Source: Phytobacter diazotrophicus | GTDB taxonomy: Bacteria; Pseudomonadota; Gammaproteobacteria; Enterobacterales; Enterobacteriaceae | Reading direction: 5' to 3' | DNA: 64,000 nt | Assembly: GCA_004346725.1 (NCBI GenBank) | Contig: SMDE01000014.1 | Span: 62,001-126,000, forward strand | In this document: positions 23,363 through 31,836 of the stretch, piece by piece | How positions within the stretch are numbered: the stretch's first letter is position 1 | Layout: every line of letters begins with the position of its first letter | Notes under the pieces: generated by a model | Database searches by the model: none | Told to the model about the DNA's origin: nothing | The model's input: the letters and a program-made list of their open reading frames with translations, nothing else | Program-made: the position numbers and the translations under genes

Positions 23363-23699
23363 GTCCCTGAATTCCGCGCCCTTCTGTGTAACGCCCCCTT
23401 GTTCTTCATCCCCTACCGCGGTTTTTTGCAACGCCAGTTCTTTTGATTTGGCACACTGTTTCTTTTTAAAAAATCCAATGTTTCAGTTGGTGACATTAAG
23501 CCGACATATCTTTGCTTTTTTGCCACTTAAACGGAATGCTGGCAAAAACTCAAAGGTTTGTACATTTACACTAAAATACAATTCCTCACGTTATTAGGAC
23601 ATTTTTAATTTGTAGCTGTCTTTCACTCGTTACGCTGGCCTGCGAATCCATAGCTACACGCTTTTCTTTTATTGAAATTTACGTCAAAGAGGAATTTCC
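23363..23699. other. AT-rich leader of the KdgM-type porin gene
   Basis: A 337-bp gene-free stretch. It contains an imperfect KdgR-box-like segment at 23471-23489 (AAAAATCCAATGTTTCAGT, good only in its right half) and a purine ribosome site just before 23700. No other feature is supported. Confidence 0.4.
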
Positions 23700-24380
23700 A
23701 TGAAGTTGAAATATGCGTTGTTATTACTGCCGGTACTGGCAGGAACAGCCCATGCGGGTTACGTAGACTATCGTCATGAATATTACGATGACGGGCGTAA
23801 CTATGATCGTGTATATATGTCACAGCGTTTTGCCAGCGGCTTTGGGGTGGCCTTAGAAGGTATTTCCCGTTCTGATGATGCGGATGCGAAAAAGCCGCTA
23901 AATAATATGGAAACGAACGGGATTGAGTATACAGCCAACTACCAGTTTACCTGGAGCAACCTGGTCTGGTTGCCTGGTGTTGCCATCGAAACGGACGAGA
24001 ACCAAACCATTTATAAGCCGTTCGTGCGTGTTCAGTACAATATCAACGACAACTGGTGGACCGCCTTCCGTTACCGTTTCGAGTACACTCGTCGTAACGC
24101 AGAAGGTCGTGATGATCGTCGCGTTAACCGCCCGGAAGTATGGATTGGCTATAATACCGGGAACTGGATGTTTGAGCTAAATGGTATTTATAAATTTGCT
24201 GAATCTGAAAATCTTTATAATAATACCAAGCGTGATTATGAATATAACGGCCGTATTGCCTATAAATTTGGTTCCTGGGTGCCATTTGTTGAAGTAGGTA
24301 ATGTGTCTTCTGGTTATAAAACGGCAACGACAGATGATCGCCAGACGCGTTATCGCGTCGGTATCGGTTATAACTTCTAA
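23700..24380 (+). CDS. KdgM-family outer-membrane oligosaccharide porin
   Basis: Small anion-selective outer-membrane porin of 226 residues. It has a signal peptide (MKLKYALLLLPVLAGTAHA), alternating aromatic and polar beta-strand sequence throughout, and a C-terminal strand ending in RYRVGIGYNF, with the terminal phenylalanine used for outer-membrane assembly. The start YVDYRHEYYDD and the strand pattern fit the KdgM/NanC/OmpL family of 12-stranded porins for acidic oligosaccharides. The neighbouring GPH transporter suggests oligogalacturonide or similar uptake. Not present at this site in E. coli K-12. Confidence 0.8.
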   Translation: MKLKYALLLLPVLAGTAHAGYVDYRHEYYDDGRNYDRVYMSQRFASGFGVALEGISRSDDADAKKPLNNMETNGIEYTANYQFTWSNLVWLPGVAIETDENQTIYKPFVRVQYNINDNWWTAFRYRFEYTRRNAEGRDDRRVNRPEVWIGYNTGNWMFELNGIYKFAESENLYNNTKRDYEYNGRIAYKFGSWVPFVEVGNVSSGYKTATTDDRQTRYRVGIGYNF

Positions 24381-24490
24381 TTACCTTTCTTTCTGTGTCT
24401 GAATAATGCGGCGGCAATATATATTGCCGCCGTATCCGCTCGCAATTTTTAAGTCGAAATTTTATATTTCGCTAAGGATTGGGTTAAACA

Positions 24491-26032
24491 ATGTCTACAC
24501 GCAAAATTGGTTTAGTGAATTATCTGGCGTACGGCTCCGGAGATTTTCTGGGCGCGGGTACAACAGCACTGACCGCCGCATGGTTACTTTATTTTTATAC
24601 AACGTTTTGCGGCTTAACGCCGATTGAGGCGACCTTCATTTTCGCCATGGCCAGGGTGCTGGATGCCGTTGTCAGCCCGCTGATGGGTTATCTGACCGAT
24701 AACTTTGGCAATACCTGGTTCGGTAAACGCTTCGGCCGCCGTAAGTTCTTTATTCTGCTCGGTATTCCCTGCGTATTTTCCTATACGCTGATGTGGGTTG
24801 GCCACATGAACTACTGGTACTATTTATTCACGTACCTGCTGTTTGATGTGGTGTACACCATGATTCTGGTGCCTTACGAAACGCTGGTACCGGAGATGAC
24901 CGATGACTTTAAACAGAAAACCAAGTTTTCCGGGGCGCGTATCGCGCTGGCGCAGCTTTCCGCCATTCTGGCCGCATTCCTGCCGGGCATTCTGTTAAGC
25001 CATTTCGGCAAAGATAATGCCGTCTCCTTCTTCTATGCCAGTATCGTGTTCGCGGTGATTTGCGCGATCGTCCTGACGCTGGTGTGGACCTTCACCTGGG
25101 AGCGCCCGCGTGATGAAGAAGCGGAAGCGGCGAAACCGAAACTGACGCTTGGGCAAAGCCTGAGTCGTCTGATCATTGAGCTGAGTTCCACCTTCCGTAT
25201 CCGTATTTTTCGTCAGCATCTGGGCATGTATCTTGGCGGGTATATTGCCCAAGACGTCTTCAACGCGGTCTTCACCTACTATGTGGTGTTTGTGTTGATG
25301 CAGAGCCCGACACTGGCCTCCAGCCTGATGGGAACCATGGCGATTCTGCAATTTATCGCGGTCATGGGGATGATCCCGCTCTGTATTCGTTTCGGCGCTG
25401 CGCCGTCTTACCGTATTGTTGTGGTGCTGTTTGGTCTGGCTGCGGTTTCGTTTGCCCTGCTGTCGTTGGCCGGACAGAGCGATAACATGTCGCTGCTGTT
25501 GTTTATTTCTGGTATTGCCGGGTTAGGGCGTGGCGGCATCAACTATATTCCGTGGAATATCTATACCTATATCGCCGATGTGGACGAGGTGGTGACAGGT
25601 CAGCGTCGCGAGGGCATCTTTGCCGGGATCATGACGTTAACGCGTAAAGCCTCTCAGGCTGGCGCCGTGATGCTGGTGGGTATAGTGATGCAGATGTCCG
25701 GTTTTGTTTCCGGGCAGAGTACGCAGGTGCCGGGAGTGAGCCATACCATCCTGATGATTCTGAGTATCGGTACCGTGCTGGTGCTGTCGATCGGTTTCCT
25801 GGTGTCGTTGCGCTTCCGCCTGAACTTGTCCACGCACAGCGTTCTGCGCGAAGAGACGGCAAAAATGCGTAGTGCGGGCCGCCTGACGCCGGAATCCATC
25901 ACCCCACAAGCGCGTAAGACTGTGGAAATGCTGGCGGGTATGCCTTATGACCAGCTATGGGGCAACAACGATATCGGCTATATCAATCGCCAGAAGGCGC
26001 GTGAAGCGCAATCTCACGCCTCAGTCATATAG
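24491..26032 (+). CDS. GPH-family sugar:cation symporter (TogT-like)
   Basis: Inner-membrane transporter of 513 residues with 12 hydrophobic segments. The glycoside-pentoside-hexuronide family loop is plain (FGKRFGRRKFFILLGIP, near residue 80), as is the early aspartate motif GYLTDNFGNTWFG. The length and the pairing with a KdgM-type porin recall the oligogalacturonide transporter TogT of pectinolytic enterobacteria. It lies 110 bp after the porin gene, without a clear terminator between, so the two probably form an uptake operon. The substrate is inferred; other acidic oligosaccharides remain possible. Confidence 0.78.
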   Translation: MSTRKIGLVNYLAYGSGDFLGAGTTALTAAWLLYFYTTFCGLTPIEATFIFAMARVLDAVVSPLMGYLTDNFGNTWFGKRFGRRKFFILLGIPCVFSYTLMWVGHMNYWYYLFTYLLFDVVYTMILVPYETLVPEMTDDFKQKTKFSGARIALAQLSAILAAFLPGILLSHFGKDNAVSFFYASIVFAVICAIVLTLVWTFTWERPRDEEAEAAKPKLTLGQSLSRLIIELSSTFRIRIFRQHLGMYLGGYIAQDVFNAVFTYYVVFVLMQSPTLASSLMGTMAILQFIAVMGMIPLCIRFGAAPSYRIVVVLFGLAAVSFALLSLAGQSDNMSLLLFISGIAGLGRGGINYIPWNIYTYIADVDEVVTGQRREGIFAGIMTLTRKASQAGAVMLVGIVMQMSGFVSGQSTQVPGVSHTILMILSIGTVLVLSIGFLVSLRFRLNLSTHSVLREETAKMRSAGRLTPESITPQARKTVEMLAGMPYDQLWGNNDIGYINRQKAREAQSHASVI

Positions 26033-26044
26033 GTGATCATTTGA

Positions 26045-26080
26045 GCAATGTTTTTGTGATGCGCGTCACAAAAACATTGC
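26045..26080. promoter_or_regulatory. 36-bp palindrome containing a perfect CRP consensus
   Basis: TGTGA-TGCGCG-TCACA at 26055-26070 sits inside 15-bp perfect inverted arms (GCAATGTTTTTGTGA and its complement) at 26045-26059 and 26066-26080. It could be a very strong CRP site for the small ORF downstream, or an AT-rich hairpin ending the preceding symporter message. It lacks a terminal T tract, which favours CRP. Confidence 0.65.
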
Positions 26081-26146
26081 CGATAAGGGTAAACAGGCAT
26101 ATGCTTTTCACTGCGAAAGAGGTTATCAACAACGCGTGAAAGGAAA

Positions 26147-26233
26147 ATGAATATGCTGAATGCACTCAAAAATGTCGTTGTGTCTTACTTCACTTCTCTG
26201 GCAGAGGTTCACCCGGAAGTGACCCGCTTCTGA
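26147..26233 (+). CDS. Putative 28-residue small protein
   Basis: ATG at 26147 directly follows AAGGA and opens a 28-codon frame ending in TGA. The predicted peptide starts MNMLNALKNVVVSYFTSL and ends EVHPEVTRF: an amphipathic or hydrophobic N-terminal two-thirds and a polar tail. It lies between a CRP-consensus palindrome 67 bp upstream and a strong terminator 20 bp downstream, so the whole element (about 26100-26298) looks like a short independent transcript, possibly a dual-function RNA comparable in layout to AzuCR of E. coli. I do not recognise the peptide. Confidence 0.55.
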   Translation: MNMLNALKNVVVSYFTSLAEVHPEVTRF

Positions 26234-26252
26234 TTCAGCCAGCGCAACGGAC

Positions 26253-26298
26253 AGATAAACAAAAAGGCAGAAGACTTCTTCTGCCTTTTTGTTTATCT
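26253..26298. terminator. Strong bidirectional terminator
   Basis: 22-bp perfect arms around a 2-nt centre (core GGCAGAAGA-CT-TCTTCTGCC) flanked by AAAAA and TTTTTGTTT on both strands. It can end the small-ORF transcript on the plus strand and the DUF2459 gene on the minus strand. Confidence 0.88.
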
Positions 26299-26306
26299 CT
26301 GCTCCA

Positions 26307-26969
26307 TTACTGGGGATAGCAGTGCAAATTCAGGCATGCTCTGTGGTTCTCCACTGCACGTATAACGCTTCCCGCCGTTAACGTAAGCGACGTATCCAAC
26401 GTCATTCCTGCGCTTTCCAGCCCCCTGGCTGTCCATTTATTGCAGGTATTCAGTATGCCGTAGCGCCCATTTGCGGCATAAAACTGGCTATCGCCGTATA
26501 TGCCTTTTTTTAATGGAATGAGTTTACCGGTTTCATCACGGGCAAAGCTGCGGCCAAGGTAACGCATCAGGCTGTCACGTTGACCTGCGGTGAGGCTTAA
26601 TGCTTTTATCACGCTCCCGGAAAAATAGCGTTCTGGCGTATCAGAAAGGGCTACGACGTGCATAACCGCGCCAGATGACCAGAACATCGCCTGCAGCGTA
26701 AGCTTCGTGGTTATCTCCTCTGACTGGTAAAAACCTTTATCACCCCAGCCGATTTCATACCACTTCGCCTGTGCAAACCGCGTTTTAAGCTGTGGCAGAA
26801 CGACATTGACCTCATGGGCTGGGGTGATAATCCCTGTATGCCAACCGTGGCTGACGATATAGATTTCCGTGCCGGAGGGCGATGCGTTCGCCTCAGGCCT
26901 GACGGCCTGTGGAAAAGTGGTGCAACCGTAGAGCAAAAAGCACATCCATGCGATGAACAGGTTTTTCAT
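26307..26969 (-). CDS. DUF2459 lipoprotein
   Basis: A 220-residue protein with a lipoprotein signal peptide (MKNLFIAWMCFLLYGC, lipobox LYGC with C16). The domain motifs are YIVSHGWHTGI, KWYEIGWGDKGFY and NTCNKWTARGLE, typical of DUF2459/TIGR02117. The conserved histidine and cysteine suggest a papain-like or NlpC/P60-like hydrolase fold, as in its neighbour YiiX, though no activity is established. It begins six bases after yiiX and is very likely co-transcribed with it. It has no counterpart next to yiiX in E. coli K-12. Confidence 0.8.
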   Translation of the reverse strand: MKNLFIAWMCFLLYGCTTFPQAVRPEANASPSGTEIYIVSHGWHTGIITPAHEVNVVLPQLKTRFAQAKWYEIGWGDKGFYQSEEITTKLTLQAMFWSSGAVMHVVALSDTPERYFSGSVIKALSLTAGQRDSLMRYLGRSFARDETGKLIPLKKGIYGDSQFYAANGRYGILNTCNKWTARGLESAGMTLDTSLTLTAGSVIRAVENHRACLNLHCYPQ

Positions 26970-26975
26970 GATTTG

Positions 26976-27587
26976 TTACCCGGAAAACAGTGGCCATTTT
27001 TTTGCGACGGTTTCCAGTTGCGGGGCGTCAAATAACGCTTGTGGTGAGAGCACTGTTTCGTTCAGCGGGATGTTACGCCCGTAACGCTCGTTGAGTTTGG
27101 CACGCACGACCGGGGAGTTCAGATCGAACTCTTTAAGTTTCTGCAGCTTACCCGGCTGTATCCCCAGCGCACGGTTATACACCTTCCACACCACTTCGGA
27201 GCAATACTGGCGCTCATCGGTCCATGAAAATGCCAGGTCATAGGGTTTACCGAGGTAGCGCGTTGCCGTCTGCGCCATTTTTTGCTGCTGTGCAATGGAA
27301 AGCCCACCTTTCACGCGACGGATGATGTAGTGCCCTTTTTCCCCACGGTTGATGAATGTTGGCAGTGGCGTATAGACCACCGGGCCGATGGCTTCAAAAA
27401 CATAGGGGACATTGTTACGCAGCACGATCATGCCAGTGTGGCTAAAGCGCGAATGAGTGGCTTGCTGGATAGCTTTACTTTGCGACGAGCGAGACATCTG
27501 AAAGATGATATCGCCCGTCTGCGGTTCATAAGCCAGAACCGGGAAAACCATCACCGCGAGCAGCAAGAGGACAAACTTCTTTGTCAT
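26976..27587 (-). CDS. yiiX: Permuted papain-like amidase family protein YiiX
   Basis: Exported protein of 203 residues in the YaeF/YiiX (peptidase C92) family, a circularly permuted NlpC/P60 fold. The signal peptide is MTKKFVLLLLAVMVFPVLA. Catalytic-type residues are the histidine in RFSHTGM (H50) and the cysteine in RQYCSEVVWK (C129). The substrate is unknown; cell-wall peptide or lipid amide bonds are guesses. First gene of a probable two-gene operon with the DUF2459 lipoprotein. Confidence 0.9.
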   Translation of the reverse strand: MTKKFVLLLLAVMVFPVLAYEPQTGDIIFQMSRSSQSKAIQQATHSRFSHTGMIVLRNNVPYVFEAIGPVVYTPLPTFINRGEKGHYIIRRVKGGLSIAQQQKMAQTATRYLGKPYDLAFSWTDERQYCSEVVWKVYNRALGIQPGKLQKLKEFDLNSPVVRAKLNERYGRNIPLNETVLSPQALFDAPQLETVAKKWPLFSG

Positions 27588-27610
27588 GATTTACATCCTT
27601 GTTCGAGACA

Positions 27611-27643
27611 AAAAAGGCGATTCAATCCATGAGCCGCCTTTTT
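27611..27643 (-). terminator. Terminator of metJ
   Basis: Arms AAAAAGGCG / CGCCTTTTT enclose a 15-base loop directly after the metJ stop, with a U tract on the minus-strand transcript. Confidence 0.7.
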
Positions 27644-27646
27644 AAA

Positions 27647-27964
27647 TCAGTACTCCCACGTATCGGGGTCGATACCCAATTCGCGCATAATTACTTTTGC
27701 CTCCTCCGGGATTTCATCGCTGCGCTCTTTACGCAGGTCTTCATCGTTGGGCAAAGGTTGGCCGGTAAACGCATGCAGGAATGCCTCACACAGCAGTTCG
27801 CTGTTGGTGGCATGACGCAGGTTGTTAACCTGACGACGGGTGCGCTCATCGGTGAGGATTTTTAACACCTTCAGAGGAATGGAAACCGTAATTTTTTTTA
27901 CCTGTTCACTCTTCTTACCGTGCTCAGCGTACGGGCTGATATATTCGCCGCTCCATTCAGCCAT
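27647..27964 (-). CDS. metJ: Methionine repressor MetJ
   Basis: Ribbon-helix-helix repressor of the methionine regulon that uses S-adenosylmethionine as corepressor and binds tandem 8-bp met boxes. The 105-residue product is nearly identical to E. coli MetJ. The DNA-contacting beta strand reads KKITVSIPL, followed by helices containing [20 protein letters not shown]. Divergent from metBL, with met boxes in the shared control region indicating autoregulation and metBL control. Confidence 0.98.
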   Translation of the reverse strand: MAEWSGEYISPYAEHGKKSEQVKKITVSIPLKVLKILTDERTRRQVNNLRHATNSELLCEAFLHAFTGQPLPNDEDLRKERSDEIPEEAKVIMRELGIDPDTWEY

Positions 27965-28147
27965 GAGATACCTTTAATCCTCTCAGTCATTAATAAAAGG
28001 TCAGAACCTGATCAACGCAGCGCCCGGACCATAATCTCGCGTAGTTTACCGTAGAGTCAGTACCGTGACACGGTGTATCGCTCTGCGTCACTTCACTAAA
28101 GCATATAATTTTAACGGCTATTGCGATTTTGCTCAATCTATACGCAA

Positions 28148-28179
28148 AGAAGTTTAGATGTCCAGATGTATTGACGTCT
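28148..28179. promoter_or_regulatory. Four tandem met boxes (metJ/metB control region)
   Basis: Adjacent 8-mers AGAAGTTT, AGATGTCC, AGATGTAT and TGACGTCT match the MetJ box AGACGTCT at 5-7 positions each. The array lies 62 bp before metB. Confidence 0.82.
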
Positions 28180-28240
28180 ATTATTCTTATGTTTACTCTG
28201 GTGCCTGACTTTTCATCCATTAAGCCAGGAAGCCTTCACC

Positions 28241-29401
28241 ATGACGCGTAAACAGGCCACCATCGCAGTGCGTAGCGGATTGAACGATGACGAGCAGTAC
28301 GGCTGCGTTGTTCCGCCCATCCACCTCTCCAGCACCTATAATTTCACCGGATTTAATGAGCCTCGAGCCCATGACTATTCACGCCGCGGTAACCCGACGC
28401 GCGATGTCGTGCAGCGTGCCCTGGCAGAGCTGGAGGGCGGTGCAGGTGCCGTGATGACCAACACCGGTATGTCGGCGATTCATCTGGTGACCACGGTTTT
28501 CCTGAAACCGGGCGACCTGCTGGTTGCGCCTCATGACTGCTATGGTGGTAGCTATCGCCTCTTCGACAGTCTGGCAAAACGCGGCTGCTATAAGGTTTTG
28601 TTTGTCGATCAGAATGATGAGCAGGCATTAAAATCGGCGCTGGCGCAAAAACCAAAGCTGGTACTGGTGGAAAGTCCGAGCAACCCATTGTTGCGCGTCG
28701 TGGATATTGCGAAAATCTGTCAGCTCGCGCGTGAGGCTGGTGCGGTCAGCGTGGTGGATAACACTTTCCTGAGTCCGGCGTTGCAAAACCCGCTGGCGTT
28801 GGGTGCTGATGTGGTATTGCATTCATGTACTAAATACTTGAATGGCCACTCAGATGTTGTCGCGGGCGTGGTGATTGCCAAAGACCCGGAAACTGTCACA
28901 GAACTGGCATGGTGGGCGAATAATATCGGCGTCACCGGTAGCGCCTTCGACAGCTACCTGCTGTTGCGTGGCCTGCGAACACTGTCTCCACGTATGGAAG
29001 TGGCGCAGCGTAACGCCCAGGCGATCGTTGAGTTTCTGAAAAAGCAGCCGCTGGTGAAAAAACTTTATCACCCGTCGCTACCGGAAAATCAGGGGCACGA
29101 GATTGCTGCGCGCCAGCAGAAAGGCTTTGGCGCAATGTTGAGTTTCGAACTGGATGGCGATGAGCAAACACTGCGTCGCTTCTTAAGCGGTTTGTCATTA
29201 TTTACGCTGGCGGAATCTTTAGGTGGGGTTGAAAGCTTAATTTCCCACGCTGCCACCATGACACACGCGGGCATGGCGCCGGAAGCACGTGCTGCCGCCG
29301 GGATTTCAGAGACGTTACTGCGTATCTCAACCGGCATTGAAGATGGTGAAGATTTGATTGCCGACCTGGAAAATGGCTTCCGGGTTGCGGCTGAGGGATA
29401 A
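28241..29401 (+). CDS. metB: Cystathionine gamma-synthase
   Basis: PLP enzyme that condenses O-succinylhomoserine with cysteine to cystathionine in methionine synthesis. The 386-residue Cys/Met-metabolism protein has the PLP lysine in HSCTKYLNGHSDV (near residue 198) and the cofactor segment VVDNTFLSPALQNP. First gene of metBL; its stop is two bases before the metL start. Under MetJ control through the boxes at 28148-28179. Confidence 0.98.
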   Translation: MTRKQATIAVRSGLNDDEQYGCVVPPIHLSSTYNFTGFNEPRAHDYSRRGNPTRDVVQRALAELEGGAGAVMTNTGMSAIHLVTTVFLKPGDLLVAPHDCYGGSYRLFDSLAKRGCYKVLFVDQNDEQALKSALAQKPKLVLVESPSNPLLRVVDIAKICQLAREAGAVSVVDNTFLSPALQNPLALGADVVLHSCTKYLNGHSDVVAGVVIAKDPETVTELAWWANNIGVTGSAFDSYLLLRGLRTLSPRMEVAQRNAQAIVEFLKKQPLVKKLYHPSLPENQGHEIAARQQKGFGAMLSFELDGDEQTLRRFLSGLSLFTLAESLGGVESLISHAATMTHAGMAPEARAAAGISETLLRISTGIEDGEDLIADLENGFRVAAEG

Positions 29402-29403
29402 AC

Positions 29404-31836
29404 ATGAGTGTGAATGCGCAGGCAGGGGCGAAGGTTCGTCAACTGCATAAGTTTGGTGGGAGCAGTCTGGCTGATGTGAAATGTTACCTGCGCGTTGCGG
29501 GGATCATGGCGGAATATTCGCAACCGGGCGATTTGATGGTCGTTTCGGCAGCAGGCAGTACCACTAACCAGTTGATTAGCTGGCTTAAATTGAGCCAGAC
29601 CGATCGTCTCTCTGCGCATCAGGTTCAACAGTCGTTACGTCGTTACCAGAGCGAGCTGATTGCCGGGTTGTTGTCACCGGAGGTGGCTGATGGCCTGATT
29701 AGCGAGTTTATTCGTGACCTCGAGCGCCTGGCCGGGTTGCTGGACGGTGGCATTACCGATGCGGTCTACGCCGAAGTGGTGGGGCATGGGGAAGTGTGGT
29801 CTGCGCGTCTGATGTCTGCCGTACTGAATCAGCAAGGGCAAGCGTCGGCATGGCTTGATGCGCGCGAGTTTCTGCGCGCGGAACGCGCGGCACAGCCGCA
29901 GGTCAACGAAGGCGCCTCCTGGCCGCTGTTCCAGCAACTGCTGGCGCAGCATCCGGATAAACGTATCGTTGTGACGGGCTTTATTAGCCGTAACGAGGCG
30001 GGCGAAACGGTACTGTTGGGGCGTAATGGTTCTGACTATTCGGCAACGCAAATTGGCGCATTAGCCGGTGTTACCCGCGTGACGATCTGGAGCGACGTGG
30101 CCGGGGTGTACAGCGCCGACCCGCGTAAAGTGAAAGATGCCTGCCTGCTGCCTCTGCTGCGTCTGGATGAAGCCAGCGAGCTGGCCCGTCTGGCAGCACC
30201 TGTACTCCACGCCCGAACCTTACAGCCGGTATCCGGCAGTAATATCGATTTGCAGTTGCGTTGTAGCTATAACCCGGAACAGGGTTCCACGCGTATTGAG
30301 CGCGTACTGGCATCTGGCACGGGTGCCCGCATCGTCACCAGTCATGATGATGTCTGTCTGATCGAGTTTCAGGTCCCTGCCGGGCAAGATTTCAAACTGG
30401 CGCAACGTGATATTGAGGTGATCCTCAAGCGCGCTCAGGTTCGTCCGCTGGCGACAGGCGCGCACGCTGACCGTAATTTGCTGCAACTCTGCTACACCTC
30501 GGAAGTGGTGGATAGCGTCTTTAAACTGCTCGACGAAGCCGGTCTGCCGGGCGAGTTGCGTTTACGTCAGGGGCTGGCGCTGGTGGCGCTGGTCGGGGCG
30601 GGCGTTTGCCGTAATCCGCTGCACAGCCACCGTTTCTGGCAACAATTGAAAGGTCAGGCCGTGGAATTCGTCTGGCAGTCAGATGAGGGGATCAGCCTTG
30701 TTGCCGTGCTGCGCGTGGGGCCAACGGAAAGTCTGATTCAGGGGCTGCACCAGTCACTGTTCCGCGCGGAAAAACGCATTGGCCTGATGTTGTTTGGTAA
30801 AGGCAATATTGGTTCTCGCTGGCTGGAACTGTTTGCCCGCGAACAGAGCGCGCTGTCTGCCCGTACCGGGTTCGAATTTGTTCTCGCAGGGGTGGTGGAT
30901 AGCCGCCGCAGCTTGTTGAATTACGATGGTCTCGACGCCAGCCGGGCGCTGGCCTTCTTCAATGATGAGGCGGTCGAGCAGGAGGAAGAGGCGCTATTTC
31001 TGTGGATGCGCGCGCACCCGTACGATGATCTGGTGGTGCTGGATGTCACCGCGAGCCCACAGCTTGCCGACCAGTATCTGGATTTCGCCAGCCACGGTTT
31101 TCATGTGATCAGTGCCAATAAACTGGCAGGTGCCAGCAGCAGTAATAAATACCGCCAGATCCACGACGCATTTGAAAAAACCGGACGTCGCTGGTTGTAT
31201 AACGCCACCGTCGGGGCCGGGTTGCCAGTAAACCATACGGTGCGCGATCTTATCGACAGCGGCGACAGTATTCTGGCCATCAGTGGTATCTTCTCCGGTA
31301 CGCTCTCCTGGTTGTTCCTGCAATTTGATGGCACCGTGCCGTTTACCGACCTGGTCGATCAGGCCTGGCAGCAGGGATTGACCGAGCCCGATCCGCGCGT
31401 CGATCTCTCCGGTAAAGATGTGATGCGTAAGCTGGTCATTCTGGCGCGTGAGGCAGGCTATGACATCGAGCCAGACCACGTGCGCGTGGAGTCCCTGGTG
31501 CCGACGAGCTGTGAAGAAGAGTCTATCGACCACTTCTTTGAGAATGGCGATGAGCTGAATGAGCAAATGACACAGCGTCTGGAAGCCGCTCGCGAGATGG
31601 GACTGGTGCTGCGTTATGTGGCGCGTTTTGATGCCAACGGCAAAGCACGTGTGGGTGTGGAAGCGGTGCGTCCGGAACATCCGCTGGCGGCACTGCTGCC
31701 TTGCGACAATGTGTTTGCCATCGAAAGCCGCTGGTATCGCGATAACCCGCTGGTGATCCGTGGGCCGGGAGCCGGTCGTGATGTCACTGCCGGCGCAATT
31801 CAGTCGGATATCAACCGTCTGGCGCAGTTGCTGTAA
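29404..31836 (+). CDS. metL: Bifunctional aspartokinase II / homoserine dehydrogenase II
   Basis: Catalyses the first and third steps from aspartate toward methionine. The 810-residue fusion has an N-terminal kinase domain (KFGGSSLADVKCYL, GRNGSDYSAT), a central regulatory region, and a C-terminal dehydrogenase domain from about residue 460 (LMLFGKGNIGSRWLELF, SGIFSGTLSWLF, EPDPRVDLSGKDVMRK). Follows metB in the operon. The last 26 bp overlap the 3' end of the converging zinc-ribbon gene. Confidence 0.98.
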   Translation: MSVNAQAGAKVRQLHKFGGSSLADVKCYLRVAGIMAEYSQPGDLMVVSAAGSTTNQLISWLKLSQTDRLSAHQVQQSLRRYQSELIAGLLSPEVADGLISEFIRDLERLAGLLDGGITDAVYAEVVGHGEVWSARLMSAVLNQQGQASAWLDAREFLRAERAAQPQVNEGASWPLFQQLLAQHPDKRIVVTGFISRNEAGETVLLGRNGSDYSATQIGALAGVTRVTIWSDVAGVYSADPRKVKDACLLPLLRLDEASELARLAAPVLHARTLQPVSGSNIDLQLRCSYNPEQGSTRIERVLASGTGARIVTSHDDVCLIEFQVPAGQDFKLAQRDIEVILKRAQVRPLATGAHADRNLLQLCYTSEVVDSVFKLLDEAGLPGELRLRQGLALVALVGAGVCRNPLHSHRFWQQLKGQAVEFVWQSDEGISLVAVLRVGPTESLIQGLHQSLFRAEKRIGLMLFGKGNIGSRWLELFAREQSALSARTGFEFVLAGVVDSRRSLLNYDGLDASRALAFFNDEAVEQEEEALFLWMRAHPYDDLVVLDVTASPQLADQYLDFASHGFHVISANKLAGASSSNKYRQIHDAFEKTGRRWLYNATVGAGLPVNHTVRDLIDSGDSILAISGIFSGTLSWLFLQFDGTVPFTDLVDQAWQQGLTEPDPRVDLSGKDVMRKLVILAREAGYDIEPDHVRVESLVPTSCEEESIDHFFENGDELNEQMTQRLEAAREMGLVLRYVARFDANGKARVGVEAVRPEHPLAALLPCDNVFAIESRWYRDNPLVIRGPGAGRDVTAGAIQSDINRLAQLL

